64,000 nt of DNA, taken from NCBI RefSeq assembly GCF_020103695.1, contig NZ_JAHXBF010000012.1, positions 248,001 through 312,000 of the forward strand, read 5' to 3'. The notes beneath the pieces are model-generated. The model was not told the origin of the DNA. It saw only the letters and a program-made list of their open reading frames with translations, and ran no database searches. Every line of letters starts with the position of its first letter. Positions within the stretch are counted from its first letter, which is position 1. This document shows positions 49,733-57,606 of this stretch, piece after piece. This stretch comes from Hyalangium versicolor. GTDB taxonomy: Bacteria; Myxococcota; Myxococcia; Myxococcales; Myxococcaceae. The position numbers and the translations under genes are program-made.

Positions 49733-50797
49733 ATGAGTTCATCAGGCGTCCCTTCGCGCTTCGGAGGAAGAGTTCCCTTGCAGCCGCTCACCCTGCCCGC
49801 CCTGGCGCTGGTCATGGCGTGCGCCTCCCGGCAGGACACTGGCACCGGAGGTGGCGGCAAGCTGGAGGCCGCTGCGTGCGATCCAGCCCGGGACAAGGCC
49901 GCCATCCTCCAGATGGCGGGGACCTACCAGGTGGACTTCGCCTTCGAGGAGACAGTGAGCCTCAGCGAGGGCTACACGCCTCACGAGCCCTACCGGACGA
50001 CCGGGACAGAGCAGGTCTCCGTGGTGGAAGACACGCCTCGAAGCGTGACGCTCCAGCACATCCTGGTGGTGGAGAAGAACGGCAAGCGAGAGGCGCTCAA
50101 GCACTGGCGCCAGGACTGGACGTTCGAGGACACGGAGCTGCTCGAGTTCCGGGGGCATCGGACGTGGGAGCGGCACACGCTCAGCCCGGAGGCGGTGAAG
50201 TGCACCTGGAGCCAAGCCGTGTTCGAGGTGGACGATGGGCCCCGATATGAAGGTTATGGGCGGTGGACGCATGAGCGTGGGCTGTCCGCCTGGGAGTCGG
50301 CGGAGACGTGGCGGCCCCTGCCGCGCCGCGAGTACACCAAGCGCAGCGACTACGACGTCCTGGTGGGGACCAACCGGCACGCCCTGACTCCCAAGGGCTG
50401 GGTGCACGAGCAGGATTCGCTCAAGGTGGTGCTGGGCCCCACGCCGCACGCCCTGGTTCGGGAGCGAGGACTCAACCAGTACACGCGCCAGTCGGCCGAG
50501 CCGAACCTGCCGGAGGCGAGCGCTTACTGGAAGGAGTCTCAGGGCTTCTGGGCCGAGGTCCGCCAGGAGTGGCAGGCCGTCTTCCAGGAGCACCCGCAAT
50601 TCACCCTGCGGGAGACTGTCGACGGCAAGCCACGCTCCCAGTACCTCTTCGGGCTCGCCGAGGAGCACGCGAAGAGCGCGCAAGAGGGGCATGCCCCGCC
50701 GGCACCCGAGGCGCGGCAGCAGATCCGTGCCGCCCTCGAGCGCTTCGTCGAGACCGCCGTGAGTCAGCGGTCCGAGCGGAGTCCTGACGGGACGTAA
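49733..50797 (+). CDS. DUF6607 exported protein, iron/heme-associated
   Basis: A 354-residue protein with a signal peptide whose C-terminus is LALVMACAS (possible lipobox Cys). The pattern YQVDFAFEETV, then TLQHILVVEKNG, LKHWRQDWTFED, WSQAVFEVDDGPRYEGYGRW, WRPLPRREYTKRSDYDVL and NRHALTPKGWVHEQD fits the DUF6607 family throughout. That family tends to be encoded near heme or iron uptake genes. Its function is not known. AGGAGA lies about seven bases before the ATG. Its stop overlaps the metalloprotease gene end by 34 bp. Confidence 0.85.
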   Translation: MSSSGVPSRFGGRVPLQPLTLPALALVMACASRQDTGTGGGGKLEAAACDPARDKAAILQMAGTYQVDFAFEETVSLSEGYTPHEPYRTTGTEQVSVVEDTPRSVTLQHILVVEKNGKREALKHWRQDWTFEDTELLEFRGHRTWERHTLSPEAVKCTWSQAVFEVDDGPRYEGYGRWTHERGLSAWESAETWRPLPRREYTKRSDYDVLVGTNRHALTPKGWVHEQDSLKVVLGPTPHALVRERGLNQYTRQSAEPNLPEASAYWKESQGFWAEVRQEWQAVFQEHPQFTLRETVDGKPRSQYLFGLAEEHAKSAQEGHAPPAPEARQQIRAALERFVETAVSQRSERSPDGT

Positions 50798-52239
50798 CGA
50801 CGCCTCCGGGTGAGCAGGAGGACCAGGGCCAGCGCCGGGGCAAGTCCAGCCGGCGCTGCCTGGCAGCCTCCTTCATCGTCCCCTCCTCCTGGCGTGTCCG
50901 GTGTCACCGCCACGCAAGGCTGCTGGGAGGAGGTACCGGTGATGCACAACCGTCCGTAGCGGCCCGTTCCCTCGTGCCGCCCGTCCACCACGGCCACCAC
51001 CACGTGGGTGGCATCCGACGCGGGCACCTCGGCGACCAGTGTTCCGGGACCGTCCGCTCGGGCCGTGCGCAACACCGCATTGTTCGTGACAGCGGACACC
51101 ACCAGATGGAGCGACTCGGCCGCGGCTCCGTCCGCGGGCTCGAAGGCTGCGGAGACGGCCTGCCCTCCCCCGGCCACTTCGAAGTAGCGGGTGGAGGCAG
51201 GCGCCACGCGAACCTCGGGCTCGTCCACAGGAAGGGTGGCGGGGGCGACGGTGAGCTCGGGAAAGCCCGCACCGCGTGCATAGCCCTGCCCCGCCCTGGC
51301 CCTCGGGCCCGTGGCCAGGTTCCACTGGGCGAACTCCGCGAATGCGGCGTCGAAGTCCGAGTTCCAATCGCGGCGCAGCGTTGTCTCCAGCAACTCCGGC
51401 CAACTGGCCGCCGGAGCGAGGACACTCTCTTCCCACAGCGAGAGCAGGAGTTCGTCTCCGAAACGCTCGCTCAGGAACTGGAAGAAGATCGCCGAGCCAT
51501 AAGTGAAGGACACCGCTGCCCCGCTTGGATCCAGCACCAGGCTGCGGTCCGGGCGCTGCAGGTATGCCTCGGAGAAGTGCTCCAGGTCGTCCAGCTCGGG
51601 CCTGAAGCGCTCCGTGGCCCAGACTGCGGTGCCCTCTCCCATCACGGTGCCCAGGCCCAGGCGGTAGGCAGCCTGGACGGCATGGAAGAACTCATGGCTC
51701 GCCAGAATGGCCACCGCCTCTTCCTCGGAGCTGTAGCCGTAACCGGCGAAGTCGTTCTCCTGCAGCATGTGGCCGGAGCAGCGGGCGTCCGTCTCGAGGC
51801 AGCCGTCCAGCCGGAACTCCCCATCCGCTCTGCCGGCGAAGTCCACGAGGTAGACGTCGAAGAGTCCATCCCCGCCATGATCTCCCGGCACCCAGGCGTC
51901 GTCCGGGGGCAGGCGATAGCCCAGCCCTGCGTAGAAAGACTCCACTTGATCATAGGTCCGCGCGGCGGTGTCCACCATGTCCGGCACACCGTTGCCATCC
52001 TGATCGATCGCCCCTACCGCGTTGGGACCGCTGCGAGAGAAGTGGAGCCGGAAATGACCGCTCGGCGAGACCGCCGACTCCACAGCCTCACCCAAGGCGA
52101 AGCTCGGCGGGGGCGCCGAGGGATCCGTGGGACGAACTGCCGCCTGGAGCGCTCCATGAGTCACCGCCAGTTCCTCGTGAGGAGGCCTGGCCTGACTGCA
52201 CCCCATGCCCAGGAGGAGGAGGAGCGCTGAGAGCCTCAT
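50764..52239 (-). CDS. MXAN_6640-type metalloprotease with MYXO-CTERM-like tail
   Basis: A 491-residue exported protein. A lipobox-like signal peptide ends in GMGCS. The zinc-binding motif is SHEFFHAVQ in AILASHEFFHAVQ, an HExxH (here HEFFH), with a downstream GEGTAVWATE typical of this clade. Upstream, DQDGNGVPDMVD is a calcium-type loop. The C-terminus has GGCQAAPAG, then a hydrophobic segment and RRRR, a MYXO-CTERM-like sorting tail. It is likely a surface-displayed protease. It starts at ATGA overlap with the HmuY stop, so both are translated together. Confidence 0.85.
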   Translation of the reverse strand: MRLSALLLLLGMGCSQARPPHEELAVTHGALQAAVRPTDPSAPPPSFALGEAVESAVSPSGHFRLHFSRSGPNAVGAIDQDGNGVPDMVDTAARTYDQVESFYAGLGYRLPPDDAWVPGDHGGDGLFDVYLVDFAGRADGEFRLDGCLETDARCSGHMLQENDFAGYGYSSEEEAVAILASHEFFHAVQAAYRLGLGTVMGEGTAVWATERFRPELDDLEHFSEAYLQRPDRSLVLDPSGAAVSFTYGSAIFFQFLSERFGDELLLSLWEESVLAPAASWPELLETTLRRDWNSDFDAAFAEFAQWNLATGPRARAGQGYARGAGFPELTVAPATLPVDEPEVRVAPASTRYFEVAGGGQAVSAAFEPADGAAAESLHLVVSAVTNNAVLRTARADGPGTLVAEVPASDATHVVVAVVDGRHEGTGRYGRLCITGTSSQQPCVAVTPDTPGGGDDEGGCQAAPAGLAPALALVLLLTRRRRYVPSGLRSDR

Positions 52240-53018
52240 TTCAGGAAGGCCCACTTGACGCGGAACTGCGCCGACCCGCTGGGGCCATCTGGCAGCTTGC
52301 CCGTCTCGTCGCAGGCCTTCTGCACAGCCGGATCGTAGTAGCTCACCACCTCCAACTTCACGTGGCGGCCATCCGCCAGCGTCACCACGAAGACGTTGCC
52401 CGTCATGGCCAGGCAGCCCGCGTAGGTCCAGTAGCTGCCAAGCTGTGCCGCCGGAGCGCCAATGCCCGATTCGTCCTCGACGAACTCACAGGTGTCGGTG
52501 AAATAGGTCTCCGTCTTGACCTCCCAGGCGGAGTTCACCGTCGTCACGGACCCGAAGGCGGTGCCTTCCGGAGTCTTCGCCACCGAGACGCACGAAGGGC
52601 CAGATACCCCGCTGTTCACCCGGATGACGTAGCGGCGGAACGCGATGTCCCAGTCCGTCGAGGACAGCGCCGCCTGATCATCGATGTCCACCCGTGTCAG
52701 CCCCTGCTCGGTGAAGCGGACATAGGTATAGGACATGGTCGGCGTGAGTCCTCCAGCGCGGGCATCCACATAGGTGAGGAACTCACCCGAGGTGGTTCCT
52801 TCCTCTCGCACCTCCATCGTGGATGGCGTGGTGAGCAGGTCCAACTGATCAATGCTCTGCTCGGTGCAGCGCACCGGGCTTGCCGAGCACTTGACCGGCT
52901 CGGGCTCCTCCTCCTCGGAGTCACAAGCCGTCAATGCCAGGGTCAGGGCCAGGACTGCCAGAGACCGGGCGCGCTGCCCGTCGAGCATCGTCATCGATCT
53001 GCGGGAGGGAAAGTGCAT
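52236..53018 (-). CDS. HmuY-like heme-binding lipoprotein
   Basis: A 260-residue lipoprotein. The signal peptide ends in ALTAC (lipobox). The mature protein has SYTYVRFTEQGLTRVD, TDWDIAFRRYVIRVNSGVSG and, near the C-terminus, HVKLEVVSYYD, matching the HmuY family, which binds heme and delivers it to a TonB-linked receptor. The heme-ligating residues cannot be identified with certainty. A Fur-type site lies about 70 bp upstream of the ATG. The ATG at 53018 has GAGGAA before it. No TonB receptor gene is adjacent. Confidence 0.85.
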   Translation of the reverse strand: MHFPSRRSMTMLDGQRARSLAVLALTLALTACDSEEEEPEPVKCSASPVRCTEQSIDQLDLLTTPSTMEVREEGTTSGEFLTYVDARAGGLTPTMSYTYVRFTEQGLTRVDIDDQAALSSTDWDIAFRRYVIRVNSGVSGPSCVSVAKTPEGTAFGSVTTVNSAWEVKTETYFTDTCEFVEDESGIGAPAAQLGSYWTYAGCLAMTGNVFVVTLADGRHVKLEVVSYYDPAVQKACDETGKLPDGPSGSAQFRVKWAFLK

Positions 53019-53087
53019 GTCGTGTTCCTCGTATAAGCCCCTGCTCCGGGGATCCAGGCACGGGGAGAGTGCGAGGGGCAACGTAAA

Positions 53088-53102
53088 TGAGAACGATTCT
53101 CA
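53088..53102 (-). promoter_or_regulatory. candidate Fur box upstream of hmuY-like gene
   Basis: TGAGAACGATTCTCA has 6-base perfect arms around three bases and matches the 7-1-7 Fur motif at 11 of 14 positions. It is the most palindromic iron box in this region and lies 70 bp upstream of the HmuY-like ATG. Confidence 0.7.
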
Positions 53103-53201
53103 ATCGCAATATCAAAGTATGCGGAGAGGTGAGAGAGCCCACTCCACCGGCTCCCCACCTCGGTCTGCGCTTCTTGCCCGGCGTGCCTGGATCCAGCCCG
53201 C

Positions 53202-53783
53202 TCAGTGCTGGATGCGGGTGCCCAGCACCTGCAGGAAGCCGGCGATCCACTTCGGATGGGCGGGCCAGGCGGGCGCGGTGACGAGGTTGCCATCCACCAC
53301 CGCGTCATCCACGGGGACCTGGACGTAGGTGCCGCGTGCGAGCGTCACCTCGGGGCCGCAGGCCGGGTAGGCCGTGCAGCGCTTGCCCTCGAGCGCTCCC
53401 GCCGCCGCGAGCAACTGCAGCCCGTGGCAGATGGCGGCGATGGGCTTGCGCGTCTCGGCGAAGTGGCGGACCACCTGGATCACCTTTGCGTCGAGCCGCA
53501 GGTACTCCGGCGCCCGGCCGCCCGGGATCACCAGTCCGTCGTAGCTCGAGGCCTGGATATCGGCGAAGGTGGCGTTGAGGGCGAAGTTGTGCCCCGGCTT
53601 CTCGCTGTACGTCTGCGCTCCGTCGAAGTCATGCACGGCGGTGCGGACCGAGTCTCCGGCCTTCTTGTCCGGGCAGACGGCATGGACGGTGTGCCCCACT
53701 GCCAGCAGGGCCTGGAACGGCACCATCACCTCGTAGTCCTCCACGTAATCACCTACGAGCATCAGCAGCTTCTTGCCAGCCAT
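53202..53783 (-). CDS. DJ-1/PfpI family protein
   Basis: A 193-residue protein with the glutamine amidotransferase-like fold. It starts LLMLVGDYVEDYEVMVPFQAL (a Glu on the first helix), has GLVIPGGRAPEYLR, and the nucleophile elbow AAICHGLQLL with the Cys. Members are glyoxalase/deglycase or stress proteins. Cytosolic, no signal peptide. The ATG at 53783 is the first with a family start. It is divergent from the FAD-linked oxidase gene (79 bp apart). Confidence 0.9.
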   Translation of the reverse strand: MAGKKLLMLVGDYVEDYEVMVPFQALLAVGHTVHAVCPDKKAGDSVRTAVHDFDGAQTYSEKPGHNFALNATFADIQASSYDGLVIPGGRAPEYLRLDAKVIQVVRHFAETRKPIAAICHGLQLLAAAGALEGKRCTAYPACGPEVTLARGTYVQVPVDDAVVDGNLVTAPAWPAHPKWIAGFLQVLGTRIQH

Positions 53784-53862
53784 GTTGCCTCCTTCGGGTT
53801 GGAACCCGCTGTTCATAACAGCTCGGGGCCCGGGATGACTGCCCATGGTACCGTCGACGCTC

Positions 53863-55233
53863 ATGAGCGCGAACCTGTTGGGTGAACTCGCGGCCGTGCT
53901 GCCACCCGAGGGCGTCGTCACCGACGCGGATGTGCTCGAGTCCCATCGCCGCGATCAGGCTTCGTGGGCGGAGGCAGGCATGCCCCGCGTCCTCGTCCGC
54001 CCGGGCTCGACCCAGGAAGTCCAGGCCGTGCTCCGCGTCGCCTCCGCCCACCGAGTCCCCGTGGTGGCTCGCGGGGCGGGCTCGGGGCTGACGGGCGGTG
54101 CCAATGCCGTGGAGGGAGGCATCGTGCTCTCGCTCTCGCGGATGAACCGGATCCTCGAACTCGATCGGAGAGGGCTGTTCGCCGTCGTCCAGCCCGGAGT
54201 CATCAACGCCGCGGTCAAGGCGGCGGCGGCAGAGCACGGGCTCTGGTACTCGCCGGATCCCGCGAGCTGGGAGTTCTCGTCCATTGGCGGCAACCTCGCG
54301 ACCAACGCGGGTGGACTGTGCTGCGTGAAGTATGGCGTGACGGGAGACTCGGTGCTGGGCTTGGAGGCCGTGCTCGCGGATGGCTCTGTCGTGCGCACGG
54401 GCGGCCGCACGCACAAGAACGTGGCGGGATATGACCTCACCCGGCTGTTCGTGGGCTCCGAGGGCACGCTGGGCATCATCACCGAGGCCACGTTGCGGCT
54501 CCGGCCGCGCCCGCCTCCGGCTACCACGCTGGTGGCCTCGTTCCCGACGCTCGTCGCGGCAGGAGCGGCCGTCACGGAGATCATGACGGGCACACGGCCC
54601 TCGCTCCTGGAGTTGATGGACCGGGCGACGGTCCGCGCCGTCGAGGCGCACCGGCCCATGGGATTGGACGTCGACGCCGCAGCGCTCCTGCTGGCGCGCT
54701 CCGATGCGGGGGGAGATCAAGGCGTCGCGGAGTGCGCGCGGATGGCAGCGGCCTGCGAGTCCGCGGGAGCGACCTTCATCGCGCAGTCCGGGGACGAGGC
54801 TGAGGGAGAGCTGCTGATGGGAGCACGCCGGCTCGCCTACCCCGCGCTGGAGCGGCAAGGGTCCACGTTGCTGGATGACGTGGGCGTCCCACTGTCTCGC
54901 ATCGTGGACCTGCTGGCGGCGGTCGAGCGCATCGCCGAGCAACGCGGTGTCCTCATCGGCACGTTCGGGCATGCGGGGGACGGGAACATGCATCCAACGC
55001 TTGTCTTCGATCGAAACGACCCGGATGCTGTGGCTCGAGCTCAAGCGGCCTTCGACGACATCCTCCGCGTGGTGGATGAAATGGGAGGAACGATCACCGG
55101 GGAGCACGGGGTCGGCATGCTCAAGCGGCCGTACCTGGCGCGGCAGCTTGGCCCCGAGTCGACTCGGATCCACATGGCCATCAAGGCCACGCTCGATCCG
55201 CTGGGCATCCTCAATCCCGGCAAGCTGCTCTGA
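53863..55233 (+). CDS. GlcD-type FAD-binding oxidoreductase
   Basis: A 456-residue flavoprotein of the vanillyl-alcohol oxidase / glycolate oxidase (GlcD) or D-lactate dehydrogenase group. The PCMH FAD domain has VVARGAGSGLTGGAN, SSIGGNLATNAGG and NVAGYDLTRLFVGSEGTLGII. The C-terminal cap has GTFGHAGDGNMHP and EHGVGMLKR, where His residues bind metal or substrate. It oxidises an alpha-hydroxy acid; the exact substrate is unknown. The ATG at 53863 seems better than 53845. Confidence 0.92.
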   Translation: MSANLLGELAAVLPPEGVVTDADVLESHRRDQASWAEAGMPRVLVRPGSTQEVQAVLRVASAHRVPVVARGAGSGLTGGANAVEGGIVLSLSRMNRILELDRRGLFAVVQPGVINAAVKAAAAEHGLWYSPDPASWEFSSIGGNLATNAGGLCCVKYGVTGDSVLGLEAVLADGSVVRTGGRTHKNVAGYDLTRLFVGSEGTLGIITEATLRLRPRPPPATTLVASFPTLVAAGAAVTEIMTGTRPSLLELMDRATVRAVEAHRPMGLDVDAAALLLARSDAGGDQGVAECARMAAACESAGATFIAQSGDEAEGELLMGARRLAYPALERQGSTLLDDVGVPLSRIVDLLAAVERIAEQRGVLIGTFGHAGDGNMHPTLVFDRNDPDAVARAQAAFDDILRVVDEMGGTITGEHGVGMLKRPYLARQLGPESTRIHMAIKATLDPLGILNPGKLL

Positions 55234-55304
55234 TTGCCAGGATGGAGAGTGCGGGCACCCCGGTGGCTCCGGTGCATTCTCATCGTCGCGTATAGAGGGA
55301 ACTC

Positions 55305-56840
55305 ATGGTGCATGCAGAGCAGAGGTGGCACCGCTGCTGGCTGATGGCGCTGGCCACCCTGGTGTCACTGGCCGGCTGCGCCACAGAAGGCGTGGGTCGC
55401 AGGGCAGGTACGTTCCACGACCTGCCTCCCCAGCCCAACATGGCCCGAGAAGCGTCCTCTCCTCGCCAGACGGAAGGCTCCCCGACGGCTACGCGGAGGA
55501 GCTCCCGCGGCGCAGGTGTCTTCGGTCGTCTCGGCCAGAAGCAGGATGACTTCCAGCTCCTTCAGGAGTCAGCAGGCCTGGAAGAGGACGCCCGCCACAA
55601 GGAGGAACAGGAACTCGAGACCGCAGATGCACAGGCGTTGTGGAGGGTCCTGGCGCAGACACCGACGAGCCTCAAAAACTTCAGCTCCCGCCGCGCCATG
55701 GTCTTCTTGTTGCGGCAGGTGCTCATCGACGGCAAGGATCTCTCCTACTCCGAGGTGCTTCAACGCACTTCCCGCTTCCGCTCTCTGGTCGTGATGCGTC
55801 CGGACGGCTACCTGGTGAGTGCCCTCGACGGCCGGCCTTTGCAGCGCATGGGGAGAATGGAGCTGCGAGAGGGCCGCCTCATGGCTGGCAGCTTCGAGGT
55901 CGGCGCCTTCTATCGAGACAAAGGCGGTGTCTTCTATGCCGTGGACGAGAAACTCCAACCCCTCGTCGCGTCCTCGCTGGGGGAACTGGGTCTGGAGCAT
56001 GACTGGTTCAACGCCGCGCTGGATGGAACCGAGGACGCACTGGCGGAGATGGTCATGGGCATGGGGGCCCTCATCACCCATCCCATCCGCAGCGCCGAGG
56101 GACTGGCACAACTCCCATCGGCAGTAGGGGCCCTCATTGCATCCTCACCAGGCTACTTCGCCCGCTACTCAGCACTTCCTATCCAGGAGCAGATACGCGA
56201 GGCAGCACGGCTGTCGACGCACCTGCTCATGCTGTACGGAAGCACAGCGGGCTCCGCGACGCGGCTGGGCTCGGTAGGTGCAAGGCTGCCGGTGCTTTCA
56301 CTCTCGGCCGAGGGAGCCATGGCCCTCGAGCAGGTGACGATTCCAACAGGCACGGCCGCAGCAGCCCTGGGCACTGGCGCTAGTGCCGTCTACGTCCTCA
56401 TGGCGGCCGAGCGAGCGCCCAAGGACGGCAGCAAGCCCAGCTCCACAGAAGGGCCAGGAGAGTGGAAGCGCAAGAAGTTCTCAGGCTCGGAAGAGGCCAA
56501 GCGTTACCAGGAGCAGATCAGCGGGCGTCCTGCCGATGAAGTCTTCTACATCGATGGCGTGGAGTATGACGGCTTCACCTCTGGCGTCCTACGAGAGGCC
56601 AAAGGCGAGCATTATCTCAACTTCTTCAAGAAGAACGGCCAGCCCGAACAGTGGTACCGAGATTCAGGCAATTTCCAAGGGTTGCTCGACCAGGCGGCAA
56701 GACAGGCGCGAGCGGCTCGCGGCATACCTGTGGAGTGGCATGTGGCTGAACGAGAGATGGTCGAGATCCTTCAGTATCACTTCCGCCAAGAGGGCATCTC
56801 GGGCATCCGGGTCATCTTCACGCCACTGCTGCCGCCCTGA
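55305..56840 (+). CDS. lipoprotein toxin with Tox-REase-5 C-terminal domain
   Basis: A 511-residue protein. The signal peptide ends in SLAGC, a strong lipobox (Cys about 25). A poorly ordered region (30-110) is followed by a helical middle (about 115-385) with hydrophobic stretches near 265-300 and 330-380. From about residue 385 the C-terminus shows a restriction-fold nuclease of the Tox-REase-5 type: DEVFYIDGVEYDGF (Asp), LREAKGEHYLNFF (Glu-x-Lys), then LLDQAARQARAARGIPVEWHVAE. All catalytic residues look intact. Its immunity gene follows 13 bp later. A lipoprotein carrying a nuclease domain is the SitA-type arrangement. AGAGGGA precedes the ATG. Confidence 0.88.
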   Translation: MVHAEQRWHRCWLMALATLVSLAGCATEGVGRRAGTFHDLPPQPNMAREASSPRQTEGSPTATRRSSRGAGVFGRLGQKQDDFQLLQESAGLEEDARHKEEQELETADAQALWRVLAQTPTSLKNFSSRRAMVFLLRQVLIDGKDLSYSEVLQRTSRFRSLVVMRPDGYLVSALDGRPLQRMGRMELREGRLMAGSFEVGAFYRDKGGVFYAVDEKLQPLVASSLGELGLEHDWFNAALDGTEDALAEMVMGMGALITHPIRSAEGLAQLPSAVGALIASSPGYFARYSALPIQEQIREAARLSTHLLMLYGSTAGSATRLGSVGARLPVLSLSAEGAMALEQVTIPTGTAAAALGTGASAVYVLMAAERAPKDGSKPSSTEGPGEWKRKKFSGSEEAKRYQEQISGRPADEVFYIDGVEYDGFTSGVLREAKGEHYLNFFKKNGQPEQWYRDSGNFQGLLDQAARQARAARGIPVEWHVAEREMVEILQYHFRQEGISGIRVIFTPLLPP

Positions 56841-56853
56841 GGAGTAGGACACC

Positions 56854-57594
56854 ATGTTGGAAGAAACCTATTACGTGGGGGCCTACTGGGGCGTCAGGCA
56901 AGAGACCGTCTCTGAGTGCGCCCGGCGCGTTGAACTCTTCTTTCACCTCCTTGCTCAATGCGATGCGTCGTTCGGTCAGTGGTATCAGAGCGGCCGAGGG
57001 AGCAGCAGTTCACAGGGATTGGCCCTCACTCCACATGACCCGGCAGCGCTGGAAAATGTGCTCCTGCAAGGTCGGAACCGAACGGACCTGCACAAGCAGG
57101 TCATCGACGATCTGGGCTACAGCCTCCGCGTCAGGAACCAGCTACCCGAGGGCAGCGCGACAAACGTGAGCATTCGCTGCGGCGTCTACACGGAGGCAGT
57201 GAGCAACACGTGCCTCTTGGAGCCACCTACGGAAGGAGAAACTGCGGAACGCATTGGGACCCTGCCTACGCTCATCCAAGTGCTGACATGCATGGTGACT
57301 GCATGGGATCCAGACTGGGGCGTGATCAATTCCAATCGTGCCTTGATGGAACTCGCCCCGGAGGCTTCGCAGAGCGACACGAATGTGGGCTGGGTGACCT
57401 ATCTCGCGCGCCGCCGAGGCATTGTCCCTCTCCTTCCCGCTCCAGTGCGCATCGAACCGCTGTCCTTGAACGGCACGCTCGTCATCCTCACTCCCGAGCG
57501 TTTCACGACTTCCAACCCCGAGCACATGCAGTTGGGCCGCCGCGTACGTGGACTGCTCGACCGAGCCAGCTTGTTGAAACCCCGCCCGGCCTGA
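56854..57594 (+). CDS. Imm52 family immunity protein
   Basis: A 246-residue cytosolic protein with the Imm52 pattern: YYVGAYWGVRQETVSECARR at the N-terminus, then LQGRNRTDLHKQVIDDLGY, RCGVYTE, AWDPDWGVINS near 150, GWVTYLARRRGIVPLLPAPV, and a final TLVILTPERFTT. Imm52 proteins are known partners of Tox-REase-5 toxins, and the gene lies 13 bp downstream of one. It should bind and neutralise that toxin inside the cell. Confidence 0.9.
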   Translation: MLEETYYVGAYWGVRQETVSECARRVELFFHLLAQCDASFGQWYQSGRGSSSSQGLALTPHDPAALENVLLQGRNRTDLHKQVIDDLGYSLRVRNQLPEGSATNVSIRCGVYTEAVSNTCLLEPPTEGETAERIGTLPTLIQVLTCMVTAWDPDWGVINSNRALMELAPEASQSDTNVGWVTYLARRRGIVPLLPAPVRIEPLSLNGTLVILTPERFTTSNPEHMQLGRRVRGLLDRASLLKPRPA

Positions 57595-57606
57595 GGATTC
57601 CATCCA

